Of a DNA stretch of 22,411 bases, positions 7,469 to 15,229 are shown piece by piece. Position numbers and translations under genes: made by a program. The DNA is from an uncultured Bacillaceae bacterium. Its GTDB lineage: Bacteria; Bacillota; Bacilli; Bacillales; Alkalibacillaceae. Below the pieces are notes generated by a model that saw nothing but the letters and a program-made list of their open reading frames with translations, did no database searches and was not told the origin of the DNA. The DNA is taken from NCBI GenBank assembly GCA_937958375.1, contig CALGNY010000228.1:1-22411 (forward strand), read 5' to 3'. The first letter of the stretch is position 1. Every line of letters starts with the position of its first letter.

Positions 7469-7508
7469 GAAAAAGCTACCATAACCATCATGACCGGTTA
7501 GGTAGCTT
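7469..7508 (-). terminator. Rho-independent terminator of the GuaA paralog gene
   Basis: On the minus strand the stem AAGCTACC + TAACC pairs with GGTTA + GGTAGCTT, with one bulged base, around a 9-nt loop, and is followed by TTTTT. It lies 34 bp past the stop of the GuaA paralog, so that gene has its own defined transcript end. Confidence 0.85.
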
Positions 7509-7542
7509 CATCCATTAACAGAATGTCATTAAACTTAGAAAT

Positions 7543-9048
7543 TTATTGATCCGGAATAGGATTTACGGTGATATCGAAATACACCTGAGAAACGTCTGTG
7601 ACTTCGTTTGTGATTCGCCGGGATATTTTCTCCATGACCGCATAGGGAATTCTTGACCATTTCGTTTGCTGTGAATTTTTCCATTCAATCATACGAATAA
7701 GAATGGGGTAGTTAGGGGAGCCCTGCTCTGCTGTGAAATCAGGATCCTCTTGCAATAACAGTGCATAATATTGGTAGATATCTTTTTCTAGACCTTCATG
7801 GAATATTTCTGCTTGAACGATGGCTTCACTCTCTCGAAGGATTTTTGTTTTATGATCAGTCACTTTCCCCTTCACTCGTGTTGCCAAGCCGGTTTCAGGG
7901 AAAAGCTGTTGATTCAGAATATATTCTGGAATTCTTAGCTCCTTCCCTAGTTCTTTTAATTCGTGAAAATGTAACTTCTTCAAGGGTTCCAATACTCTGA
8001 GTTGAAGAGCTTCTTCAGGTTTGGATATTCCATTTTCACGCTGTTCATTTGGCTTCTCCCGATCAATTATTTCATCTGTTGCGTACCAGACGATATTCTC
8101 CCGTTGACTTAATTCCTTCTGAAGTATGTTAATCAGTTGGTTCATGAACGCTCGTTCTTTCTCAATATTCTTTTCAAATTCTTCAAGTTTATCTAGGAAG
8201 GTTTCACGTTCATCTAAATAGATCAAATCCAAACCGAAACGATCCGTTAAAACATTCGTCACTTGTTCGGGTTCGTTTTTTCTAAATAATCCATGATCAA
8301 TAAATAGTCCTACCATTTGTTCGCCAATCGCTTGATGCAATAAAACTGCCAAGACCGTTGATTGCAATCCGCCGCCAATCGGTAGTATGACCCGATCGTT
8401 CCCTACTTGATAGCGAATGTCGTCAATCAACTGTGGCAGCAAATTTCCCATCGTCCAATTTGGTTTACAGCCGCAGATGTCATATAAAAAGTTTCGTAAG
8501 ATATCATCACCGTTTTTTGAAGCTTCCATCTCAGGGTGAAACTGTACGCCGTATATCTGTTGTTCTTCATGACTGATTGCTGCGATTGGACACCCTGGTG
8601 AATGAGCATCAACTGAAAACCCTTCTGGTGCTTCGTAAACTCGATCACCATGACTCATATGAACGGTATTCTCTGTAGGTAACCCCTTCAATAGTTTATT
8701 CTTATTTTCAATCTCGATTTCGACGATCCCAAATTCGTTCTGTCTCGTATTTTCAACCACTCCACCATAAAACTGTGTAATTGTTTGTAAACCATAACAA
8801 ACACCTAGTTTCGGAAGATTCAAGTCAAAGATTTTCGGGTCTGGTTTAGGTGCGTCATCCGTATAGATACTTGCCGGGCTAGCACCTAGGATAATGCCCT
8901 TCGGATTCAATTGTTTGATTTCTTCTGCTGTGATATTTTCAGGTACAAGCATGGAGTAAACATTTAATTCTCTAATTTTTCTTCTCATAACCTTGTTTAA
9001 CGGACTACCAAAATCAATAATCACGATAGGTTCTTCGATGGTTGTCAT
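7543..9048 (-). CDS. GuaA (GMP synthetase) paralog with degenerate synthetase active site
   Basis: A 501-residue protein aligning end to end with the true GuaA encoded just upstream. The glutamine amidotransferase half keeps C84 (GVCYGLQ), H171 and E173 (QFHPE); MSHGD and DICGC are also shared. The oxyanion-loop SGGPNS of GuaA reads GASPAS here. In the synthetase half the PP-loop SGGVDSS is IGGGLQST (224-231), the QGTLYTDVIES and HHNVGG segments are gone, FPGPGLAIRV is FPETGLATRV, and the terminal KPPATIEWE is NPIPDQ. The dimer-forming C-terminal region (SRIPYAVMEKISRRITNEV) is preserved. It probably cannot make GMP, but no stop or frameshift is present. I chose ATG 9048 because GGAGGTAG lies just upstream; 22 earlier in-frame codons have no comparable site. 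Function unknown: a regulatory pseudoenzyme, a partner of GuaA, or a new amidotransferase are all possible. Confidence 0.88.
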   Translation of the reverse strand: MTTIEEPIVIIDFGSPLNKVMRRKIRELNVYSMLVPENITAEEIKQLNPKGIILGASPASIYTDDAPKPDPKIFDLNLPKLGVCYGLQTITQFYGGVVENTRQNEFGIVEIEIENKNKLLKGLPTENTVHMSHGDRVYEAPEGFSVDAHSPGCPIAAISHEEQQIYGVQFHPEMEASKNGDDILRNFLYDICGCKPNWTMGNLLPQLIDDIRYQVGNDRVILPIGGGLQSTVLAVLLHQAIGEQMVGLFIDHGLFRKNEPEQVTNVLTDRFGLDLIYLDERETFLDKLEEFEKNIEKERAFMNQLINILQKELSQRENIVWYATDEIIDREKPNEQRENGISKPEEALQLRVLEPLKKLHFHELKELGKELRIPEYILNQQLFPETGLATRVKGKVTDHKTKILRESEAIVQAEIFHEGLEKDIYQYYALLLQEDPDFTAEQGSPNYPILIRMIEWKNSQQTKWSRIPYAVMEKISRRITNEVTDVSQVYFDITVNPIPDQ

Positions 9049-9133
9049 TTCTCTACCTCCAGTACAATCACGTCTAGCCCATTCGTTAGAGGTATACCCG
9101 ACCCGAGATGACAATTAACGTTTTTGAATACAT

Positions 9134-9167
9134 AAAAAACTGCCAAAGGTTGGGTTTCCTTTGACAG
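9134..9167 (-). terminator. Rho-independent terminator between guaA and its paralog
   Basis: On the minus strand the stem CTGTCAAAGG / CCTTTGGCAG, a 10-bp helix with one G-T wobble and an 8-nt loop, is followed by six T residues. It begins 13 bp after the guaA stop codon. The paralog therefore depends on readthrough or on its own promoter in the 9049-9133 gap, where I see TTGTCA and GTATAC words but no well-spaced promoter pair. Confidence 0.88.
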
Positions 9168-9180
9168 CTTCTGCGTTTTA

Positions 9181-10719
9181 TTATTCCCATTCGATCGTCG
9201 CAGGTGGCTTAGACGTTATGTCATAAACGATTCGATTGACATGTGGGACTTCATTGACGATCCGACTGGATACTTTCTCCAATACGTCATATGGAATCCT
9301 CGCCCACGTCGATGTCATACCATCCACAGAATTGACAGCCCGGATCCCGACAGTATGGTCATAAGTCCGTTGGTCGCCCATCACGCCAACACTTTGAATT
9401 CCCGGCAACACAGTGAAGTACTGCCATACTTCTTTATTCAACCCTGCCAGCATAAATTCTTCTCGTAAAATCGCATCAGACTCACGAACGATTTCGAGCT
9501 TTTCCTCAGTGACTTCACCAAGTACACGAATGGCAAGTCCGGGTCCCGGGAAGGGTTGTCTCCAAACAATGTGCTCAGGGATGCCCAGCTCTTCACCGAG
9601 CTTCCTGACTTCATCTTTAAACAACGTGTTCAATGGTTCAATTAATGACAGATTCATTTTTTCGGGTAAACCACCGACATTATGGTGGCTTTTAATGGTT
9701 TGAGCTGTCTTTGTGCCGCTTTCGATGACATCCGTATAAAGCGTCCCCTGTGCCAGAAAGTCAACTTCCTCAATTTTCGTTGCTTCTTCATCGAACACAT
9801 AAATAAATTCATTCCCGATGATTTTCCGCTTCTTCTCCGGATCCTCGACACCTTGTAGTTTTGAAAGGAACCGATCTTTTGCGTCAACTTGAATGACATG
9901 AATATGAAAACCTTCAGAGAACATTTTCATGACTTCATCTGCTTCATTTTTGCGGAGGAGTCCATGATCAACAAAAATACATGTCAATTGATCACCGATT
10001 GCCTTATGGAGCAATACCGCTACAACGGAAGAATCCACCCCTCCACTTAATGCACAGAGCACGTTTCGATCTCCGACAGACTCTCTGATTTTGTCCACTT
10101 CGATGTCAATGAACTGTTTCATTGTCCATTCACCGGAGCAACCACAAATATCGATGGCAAAATTACGCAACAGATCATTACCATAAATCGTATCGTTCAC
10201 TTCAGGATGAAACTGCACACCATAAAACTTTCTAGTTGAATCGCTCATGGCTGCAATTGGACAAGAGATGTTAGAGGCATCTACTTGGAAACGGTCAGGA
10301 ACTTCAATCACATGGTCTCCATGACTCATCCATACAATTTGCTCGTCTGGTAATGTTTTAAATAATTCAGGCTTCCCTTGAACTTTAACCGTTGCTTTCC
10401 CGTACTCTCGTTGTAAAGCCGGTTCAACTTTTCCGCCCAGTTGATACGCCATCAGTTGCATACCGTAACAAATCCCTAAAATAGGTATACCTAATTCAAA
10501 AATTTCTTCATCAATCGTAAATGCGCCTTCTTCAAAAACGCTATTCGGCCCGCCGGATAAGATGATGCCATCCACATTCATCGATTGAATCTCTTCTGCA
10601 GACAGGTCATGGGGATGCAACTCACTATAAACCCCTAATTCCCGTATTTGACGTGTGATGAGTTGATTATATCGGCTCCCATAATCCAAAATGATAATTT
10701 TTTCATTGATCTCTTTCAT
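9181..10719 (-). CDS. guaA: GMP synthase (glutamine-hydrolysing)
   Basis: GuaA amidates XMP to GMP using ATP and ammonia released from glutamine. The 512-residue protein has a class I glutamine amidotransferase domain (1 to ~200: SGGPNS, C84 in GICYGMQ, H171 and E173 in FHPE) and an ATP-pyrophosphatase domain with PP-loop SGGVDSS at 225-231. The C-terminal dimerisation/XMP domain carries QGTLYTDVIES, HHNVGGLP, PFPGPGLAIRVLGE, DQRTYDH and the terminal KPPATIEWE. All are canonical. I chose ATG 10719 (MKEINEK) with GAGAGGTG upstream; a GTG at 10728 is the only plausible alternative. It lies about 40 bp downstream of guaB and is probably co-transcribed with it. A terminator follows. Confidence 0.97.
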   Translation of the reverse strand: MKEINEKIIILDYGSRYNQLITRQIRELGVYSELHPHDLSAEEIQSMNVDGIILSGGPNSVFEEGAFTIDEEIFELGIPILGICYGMQLMAYQLGGKVEPALQREYGKATVKVQGKPELFKTLPDEQIVWMSHGDHVIEVPDRFQVDASNISCPIAAMSDSTRKFYGVQFHPEVNDTIYGNDLLRNFAIDICGCSGEWTMKQFIDIEVDKIRESVGDRNVLCALSGGVDSSVVAVLLHKAIGDQLTCIFVDHGLLRKNEADEVMKMFSEGFHIHVIQVDAKDRFLSKLQGVEDPEKKRKIIGNEFIYVFDEEATKIEEVDFLAQGTLYTDVIESGTKTAQTIKSHHNVGGLPEKMNLSLIEPLNTLFKDEVRKLGEELGIPEHIVWRQPFPGPGLAIRVLGEVTEEKLEIVRESDAILREEFMLAGLNKEVWQYFTVLPGIQSVGVMGDQRTYDHTVGIRAVNSVDGMTSTWARIPYDVLEKVSSRIVNEVPHVNRIVYDITSKPPATIEWE

Positions 10720-10760
10720 GCGTTGCACCTCTCACCCTTCATCTAAATATAAAGCACCGT

Positions 10761-12224
10761 TTACATCGAATAATTCGGGGACTCCTTCGTGATTTGAACA
10801 TCATGTGGATGACTTTCGATTAAACCAGCGTTCGTAATTTTGACGAATTGAGACTCTTCACGGAGTGCGTTTAAATCCTTGGTTCCACAGTATCCCATTC
10901 CGGAGCGAAGGCCGCCGACGAGCTGATAGATCGTGTCAGCGATGGTTCCTTTATAAGGCACGCGACCTTCAATTCCCTCAGGGACAAACTTTTTCGCTTC
11001 ACCTTGGAAATAACGGTCTTTACTGCCTTTTTCCATGGAAGCAACAGAACCCATTCCACGATACACTTTATATTGTCTTCCCTGGAATACTTCAACCTCA
11101 CCCGGACTTTCATTGGTTCCTGCAAGCATACTGCCCAACATGACGACATGTCCTCCAGCAGCCAACGCCTTGACGACTTCACCCGAATATTTGATTCCAC
11201 CGTCAGCAATGATACTGATGCCATGTTTTCTTGCTTCTGTTGCACAATCATAAACGGCTGTGATTTGTGGGACACCGACTCCTGCAACCACACGAGTCGT
11301 ACAGATCGAACCTGGGCCGATTCCGACTTTCACCACATCCGCTCCTGCGTCGATCAGCGCCTTTGTGCCTTCTTTCGTCGCTACATTCCCTGCAATCAAG
11401 TTAACATCCGGAAAACCATCTTTTACTTTTTTGATGGTCTCCAACACACCCTCAGAATGGCCATGAGCCGTATCGATCACTAATGCATCTACTCCTGCTT
11501 CAACCAACTGTTGTGCACGCACCATCACATCACCCGTGACACCGATCGCGGCTGCCACCAGCAAACGTCCCTGCTTGTCTACTGCAGAATTCGGATATTC
11601 AATCACTTTTTCAATGTCTTTGATAGTAATTAATCCCTTCAATACACCATCATCATCAACCAATGGTAATTTTTCGACTTTATGGGATTGAAGAATTTGT
11701 TCGGCTTCTTCAAGTGATGTATCGACAGGGGCTGTAATCAAGTCCTCTTTCGTCATGACTTCACGAATCGGTAAAGAATAGTCTTCCATAAAACGAAGAT
11801 CTCGATTGGTAATAATCCCGACAAGTTTTTGTTCGTCTTCATTATTCACAATCGGAACACCTGATATTCGATACTTGCCCATTAAGTATTCTGCGTCATA
11901 CACCTGGTGATCAGGCAGAAGATAAAATGGATTGGTGATCACGCCTCGCTCGGAACGTTTCACTTTGTCTACCTGTTCCGCTTGCTCTTCAATTGACATA
12001 TTTTTATGAATGACACCTAGTCCACCTTGTCTGGCCATCGCGATTGCCATCGCCGACTCAGTAACTGTATCCATCCCAGCACTCATAATCGGGATTTTTA
12101 ACTGCAATGTATCTGTTAATGACACTTCTACATTCACGTCTTTCGGTAACACCGATGAGGCTTGGGGTACCAATAAAACGTCATCAAATGTCAAACCCTC
12201 TTTCTTGAACTTATCTTCCCACAT
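10761..12224 (-). CDS. guaB: Inosine-5'-monophosphate dehydrogenase
   Basis: GuaB oxidises IMP to XMP with NAD+, the committed step to guanine nucleotides, and feeds GuaA encoded directly downstream. The 487 residues form a TIM barrel interrupted by two CBS domains (about 95-210), which bind purine nucleotides in this family. The catalytic C308 lies in GIGPGSICTTRVVAGVG, the IMP phosphate loop in DGGIKYSGE, and the mobile-flap R404-Y405 in KGSKDRYFQGE. The length equals that of B. subtilis GuaB. The start ATG at 12224 follows AAGGGGG at about 8 nt. In B. subtilis guaB is near the origin and guaA stands alone; here both are joined and inserted between ispH and nif3. Confidence 0.97.
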   Translation of the reverse strand: MWEDKFKKEGLTFDDVLLVPQASSVLPKDVNVEVSLTDTLQLKIPIMSAGMDTVTESAMAIAMARQGGLGVIHKNMSIEEQAEQVDKVKRSERGVITNPFYLLPDHQVYDAEYLMGKYRISGVPIVNNEDEQKLVGIITNRDLRFMEDYSLPIREVMTKEDLITAPVDTSLEEAEQILQSHKVEKLPLVDDDGVLKGLITIKDIEKVIEYPNSAVDKQGRLLVAAAIGVTGDVMVRAQQLVEAGVDALVIDTAHGHSEGVLETIKKVKDGFPDVNLIAGNVATKEGTKALIDAGADVVKVGIGPGSICTTRVVAGVGVPQITAVYDCATEARKHGISIIADGGIKYSGEVVKALAAGGHVVMLGSMLAGTNESPGEVEVFQGRQYKVYRGMGSVASMEKGSKDRYFQGEAKKFVPEGIEGRVPYKGTIADTIYQLVGGLRSGMGYCGTKDLNALREESQFVKITNAGLIESHPHDVQITKESPNYSM

Positions 12225-12261
12225 GTACAGCGCCCCCTTAGTTGGTTTAAATATTATTAAA

Positions 12262-12290
12262 AGACTATCAACTGGAACTTAACCTGTCAA
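12262..12290 (-). promoter_or_regulatory. Putative promoter of guaB-guaA
   Basis: On the minus strand a consensus TTGACA (-35, 12290-12285) lies 17 bp from TAGTCT, or 15 bp from the better word GATAGT, about 38 bp upstream of the guaB start. The -35 is good but the -10 is weak. The leader is too short to hold a purine riboswitch, and no xanthine- or guanine-aptamer motif was seen. Confidence 0.4.
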
Positions 12291-12329
12291 TGAAGTGTCA
12301 TGAATTCGGATTTATATGAAAATGCTGAC

Positions 12330-13439
12330 TTATTCGTTAACCAGAAAAGTGAATGGTTCCGTGATTGTATCCGAAGAAACAATGTCAAGAGTCGGTTCTT
12401 CATCTTTAAGTCGATCTTTCAATCCTTCTTTCATGACCTCTTCGATGTGATGTCCAGGATCAATCATGGCTAAACCCATACCAAGTGCGTCATGAGCGGT
12501 ATGAAAATAAACGTCACCCGTAATCAATACATCAGCACCCATCCGTTTGGCATGTGCAATATACTTATTGCCATCGCCACCAATGACTGCAATCGTTCGG
12601 ATGGTTTTGTTTGGATTTCCGACAAACCGAAGATTCGGCACGTGATATGCTTCTTTGACCTGTTCGGCCAACTCTTTTAAAGTCATTGGTTCATCCATGG
12701 TCACGATCCGGCCTAAGCCATAAGGGTCGCCTTTCAGATGAAGAGGGTAAACATCGTACGCCATTTCTTCATAAGGGTGAGCTTGTTTGGCCAATTCAAT
12801 CGTGAGATCTAATATTGATTCAGGTACGATCGTATCCATGCGATATTCTTCTACTCGCTCCAGTTCATTTGCTGAACCGATATAGGGATCGGCGCCTTCC
12901 TGTGGCTTAAAAGTCCCGATTCCTTCCAGATTAAACGTACAATGACTATAATTTCCGATGTACCCGGCTCCAGCCTCAGCAAGCGCATTTCGAAGTTCAT
13001 TTTCATGATCTTTTGGAACGTGAATCACAAGCTTGTACAATTTTTCTGTCGTTGTTTCCACAAGTACATCCGTATGTTCAAACCCTAGTTTTTCCATTAA
13101 AAGGTCATTTACACCGCCCTTGGCAATATCCAAGTTCGTATGTGCCACGAAAACTGAAATCTCATGCGTGAGCAGCTTCTTGGCGATCTTCCCTTTTTCA
13201 CTGTCCCAATTGATTTCTTGGAAGGGCTTAAAAATAAACGGGTGATGAGCAATGATTAGATCCACTTCTTTTTCGATCGCTTCATCGACAACGGATTCTA
13301 GTACGTCCAAGGTAACCATCACTCGTTTGACAGGTTGGTTACGACTACCGACTTGCAAACCGATTCGATCGCCTTCAAAAGCTAAATTTTTGGGAGCAAT
13401 CCGCTCCATCACACGTATGACATCATTGACCGTCGTCAT
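12330..13439 (-). CDS. Nif3-like dinuclear metal centre protein (YqfO)
   Basis: A 369-residue member of the Nif3/YqfO (GTP cyclohydrolase 1 type 2-like) family, hexameric metalloproteins of uncertain reaction. The N-terminal half has LIIAHHPF (H65, H66) and FVAHTNLD (D104). A central insert of about 100 residues (about 130-235) including KLYKLVIHVPKDHENE and HPYEEMAYDVYPL is the PII/CutA-like domain typical of Bacillus YqfO. The C-terminal half has GGDGNKYI, GADVLITGDVYFHTAHDA and IDPGHHIEE, supplying the remaining metal ligands. Its ATG overlaps the trmK stop in an ATGA, so the two genes are translationally coupled, as in B. subtilis yqfN-yqfO. The true substrate is unknown for the family. 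Confidence 0.92.
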   Translation of the reverse strand: MTTVNDVIRVMERIAPKNLAFEGDRIGLQVGSRNQPVKRVMVTLDVLESVVDEAIEKEVDLIIAHHPFIFKPFQEINWDSEKGKIAKKLLTHEISVFVAHTNLDIAKGGVNDLLMEKLGFEHTDVLVETTTEKLYKLVIHVPKDHENELRNALAEAGAGYIGNYSHCTFNLEGIGTFKPQEGADPYIGSANELERVEEYRMDTIVPESILDLTIELAKQAHPYEEMAYDVYPLHLKGDPYGLGRIVTMDEPMTLKELAEQVKEAYHVPNLRFVGNPNKTIRTIAVIGGDGNKYIAHAKRMGADVLITGDVYFHTAHDALGMGLAMIDPGHHIEEVMKEGLKDRLKDEEPTLDIVSSDTITEPFTFLVNE

Positions 13440-14128
13440 TGCAATTCCTCCTCAATATACTTTTTTTGGCGCTCAAAAAGCTTTATTTTCTCATCATCTG
13501 GGCACTTGGCCTGTTTCATTTGTTGAATGATTTTTTCTTTTTTTGTGTGGACATGTCGCCATTTTTCTCGAAAAGCATCGTTCTTTTCTTTCATCAAAAT
13601 AGGGCCTAAATACATTTCTTTTTCACTTAACTGGTAAGGCTCCTTGGATTTCTCCAAAACAATGATTTCATACAGATAGCCGTCTTCATTCATGATCCGT
13701 TCAGCTATAATCTGATAACCGTATTCAACCGCAAACTCTCGAATCGAGAAAGCATCAATATTCGGTTGAAGGATCAACCGGTTTACGCCAGCCAATTTAG
13801 CTGGTTGGCGTTCAAGAATCGTTCGGATGAGCGTTCCACCCATACCAGCAATGACAATCGTGTCCACCTCATTGGGCTCAACCACTTCAAGCCCATCACC
13901 AAGTCGTACATCAATTCGTTCGTCTAGGTTCAACTTGTTCACTTGTGATTTAGCCGACTCATAAGGCCCTCGATTGACTTCCCCTGCTATTGCCTGAACA
14001 TGTGGATCAGATAAGCAAACGGCACACGGTAAATAAGCATGGTCGGAACCGATATCGGCAAATTTTTCTGTGTCTTTCGGTATAAAATCAATAATTTGTT
14101 GTAACCGATCGGATAATTCCAGATTCAT
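13436..14128 (-). CDS. trmK: tRNA (adenine(22)-N(1))-methyltransferase
   Basis: TrmK methylates N1 of A22 in tRNAs using S-adenosylmethionine. The 230-residue protein has a Rossmann core: FADIGSDHAYLP (motif I, about 23-34), AGEVNRGPYESA, RLGDGLEVV, and TIVIAGMGGTLIR (about 90-102), then LILQPN. A C-terminal helical region from about residue 170 is rich in Lys and Glu and is likely the coiled coil of this family. The ribosome site AGAAAGGT lies 11 nt before ATG 14128. In between, a five-codon frame (ATG at 14142) terminates on a TGA overlapping the trmK ATG; it is probably incidental. It overlaps nif3 by 4 nt. Confidence 0.93.
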   Translation of the reverse strand: MNLELSDRLQQIIDFIPKDTEKFADIGSDHAYLPCAVCLSDPHVQAIAGEVNRGPYESAKSQVNKLNLDERIDVRLGDGLEVVEPNEVDTIVIAGMGGTLIRTILERQPAKLAGVNRLILQPNIDAFSIREFAVEYGYQIIAERIMNEDGYLYEIIVLEKSKEPYQLSEKEMYLGPILMKEKNDAFREKWRHVHTKKEKIIQQMKQAKCPDDEKIKLFERQKKYIEEELQ

Positions 14129-14152
14129 TCAACCGTCATACCTTTCTTATTT

Positions 14153-14193
14153 AAAAAATCCAGAAACAAAAGATGTTCTTTTGCTTCCGGATT
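14153..14193 (-). terminator. Rho-independent terminator of cccA
   Basis: On the minus strand a 16-bp stem beginning AATCCGGAAGCAAAAG, with two G-T wobbles and a 5-nt loop, is followed by a T run. It lies 15 bp after the cccA stop and upstream of trmK. Confidence 0.88.
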
Positions 14194-14207
14194 ATTCGTT
14201 CGTATTC

Positions 14208-14567
14208 TTAATTGCCTGCTCCATCCACTAACCATTCAGCAACTTTTTCCGCATTACTTGGGTCTAGGTTGATCGCTGGCATTTGTCCTTTACCATTTTG
14301 GATGATTTCTACAATCTCGCTAGCATCATAGCTACTTCCTACGTCAGTCAGATCAGGACCCGTTCCACCACCTAAATCTTCACCGTGACAAGACATACAG
14401 TTATTGCTGTAGATATCCTCTGGGGCCAAGTCTTGCGATTCAGAGCTTTCTTCTCCTTCGCCTTCTGCTTGGTTCATCTGTGCCATACCGACACCGCCCA
14501 TAATGATCATAGCTAATATACCTAAGATTCCAATTAAATAATATGGTGCAGCTGCGTTTCTTTTCAT
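14208..14567 (-). CDS. cccA: Membrane-anchored cytochrome c-550-like protein
   Basis: A 119-residue c-type cytochrome with an N-terminal uncleaved membrane anchor (about residues 9-29), an acidic linker rich in Glu and Ser (about 34-48), and a small class I cytochrome domain. The haem site is C57-x-x-C60-H61 in NNCMSCHGEDLGG, and the axial methionine is M96 in GQMPAIN. Size, topology and position between sigA and trmK match B. subtilis CccA, which carries electrons on the outer face of the membrane. The ATG follows AGGAGGT at 8 nt. The gene appears to have its own transcript: a 109-bp gap before it and a strong terminator after it. Confidence 0.95.
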   Translation of the reverse strand: MKRNAAAPYYLIGILGILAMIIMGGVGMAQMNQAEGEGEESSESQDLAPEDIYSNNCMSCHGEDLGGGTGPDLTDVGSSYDASEIVEIIQNGKGQMPAINLDPSNAEKVAEWLVDGAGN

Positions 14568-14608
14568 TGAAATTGACCTCCTTCAGTCGTTTCTATGTAG
14601 TTTTCATA

Positions 14609-14620
14609 TTTGTATACAAA
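14609..14620. promoter_or_regulatory. 12-bp palindrome upstream of cccA
   Basis: TTTGTATACAAA is a perfect palindrome about 45 bp upstream of the cccA ATG, inside the gap where the cccA promoter should lie. It could be a repressor or redox-regulator site, or chance in AT-rich DNA. No regulator can be named from the sequence. Confidence 0.3.
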
Positions 14621-14676
14621 GCTATATCCATTTTACTCGAAAATTGCCGGAGAGAAAAGAGATAAAATGTGAAGAT

Positions 14677-15210
14677 TTATATAACAATCAAAACAATGAA
14701 TAATAGCATGGCGATCAAACCGGAAGCAATTAGATAATACATTTTTTTCAAGTAACCAACAACCACCCAACCAACTCCATGGAGCGCGATCAATGTATTT
14801 AACCAAAAACCAGTACCAAGTAGGTCATATACGATGGCTGTTGAGCCGATTAACCCGATCAACATAAAAAGTACAATGGCAATGTGCCGATAGATCGACT
14901 GCTTCTGATGAAAATAATACCAATGACCCCCGACAATCAGTAAAATGACTGAAAAAGACAGGACTTGAAAGAATGTTTGATTTGAAAAAAGTTGAACCAA
15001 CAAGAAAGAAAGTGGAAGAAGAAGAACAAGAAGAAGCAAGTCTAGGAGGATTCCGATATGGAACTTGGATGAACTCTTCTCTTGCGTCTCTTCTGGTAAT
15101 CCTTCTCCATACGTGTATAAAGCAATCAGGAAATCACAATAGTGATCCGGAAGCAGTTGGTTTTTCTTCCAATATTTAATTTCTTCAAGGATAACTTTTT
15201 CTTTATTCAT
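14677..15210 (-). CDS. Unidentified five-helix membrane protein downstream of sigA
   Basis: A 177-residue protein I do not recognise with certainty. It has a soluble N-terminal ~49 residues (ILEEIKYWKKNQLLPDHYCD, then ALYTYGEG) and five hydrophobic segments at about 51-74, 79-99, 109-130, 135-154 and 157-177. The N-terminal helix pattern, with a Trp and a following 'QLLP', is reminiscent of DUF2157-type membrane proteins, but this is a weak resemblance. It begins 19 bp after sigA with a strong GGAGG 5 nt before its ATG, so it is probably the last gene of the dnaG-sigA transcript. B. subtilis has no gene at this position that I can name. No signal peptide or catalytic motif is visible. Confidence 0.75.
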   Translation of the reverse strand: MNKEKVILEEIKYWKKNQLLPDHYCDFLIALYTYGEGLPEETQEKSSSKFHIGILLDLLLLVLLLPLSFLLVQLFSNQTFFQVLSFSVILLIVGGHWYYFHQKQSIYRHIAIVLFMLIGLIGSTAIVYDLLGTGFWLNTLIALHGVGWVVVGYLKKMYYLIASGLIAMLLFIVLIVI

Positions 15211-15229
15211 CCTAGCCTCCGCGAAGCTA

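Noticed and set aside
7543..9048. GuaA paralog as a decaying pseudogene
   Set aside because: The full frame is open, a strong ribosome site and terminator are present, and the glutaminase triad and dimerisation region are kept. Replacement of the synthetase motifs without any disruption argues against simple decay, although only comparative data can settle it.
9049..9114. Longer N-terminus for the GuaA paralog (22 extra residues)
   Set aside because: The extension has no counterpart in GuaA, and GGAGGTAG sits correctly before the ATG at 9048.
10865..11483. Several plus- and minus-strand frames overlapping guaB
   Set aside because: They are antisense or out-of-frame shadows of a strongly conserved gene, with no ribosome site or recognisable protein.
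12225..12329. Purine riboswitch upstream of guaB
   Set aside because: The gap is only 105 bp, and no aptamer core or terminator/antiterminator pair could be found.
14129..14142. Five-codon leader peptide before trmK
   Set aside because: It arises from an ATG within the ribosome-site spacer and ends on the trmK start. It could act in reinitiation, but nothing else supports it.
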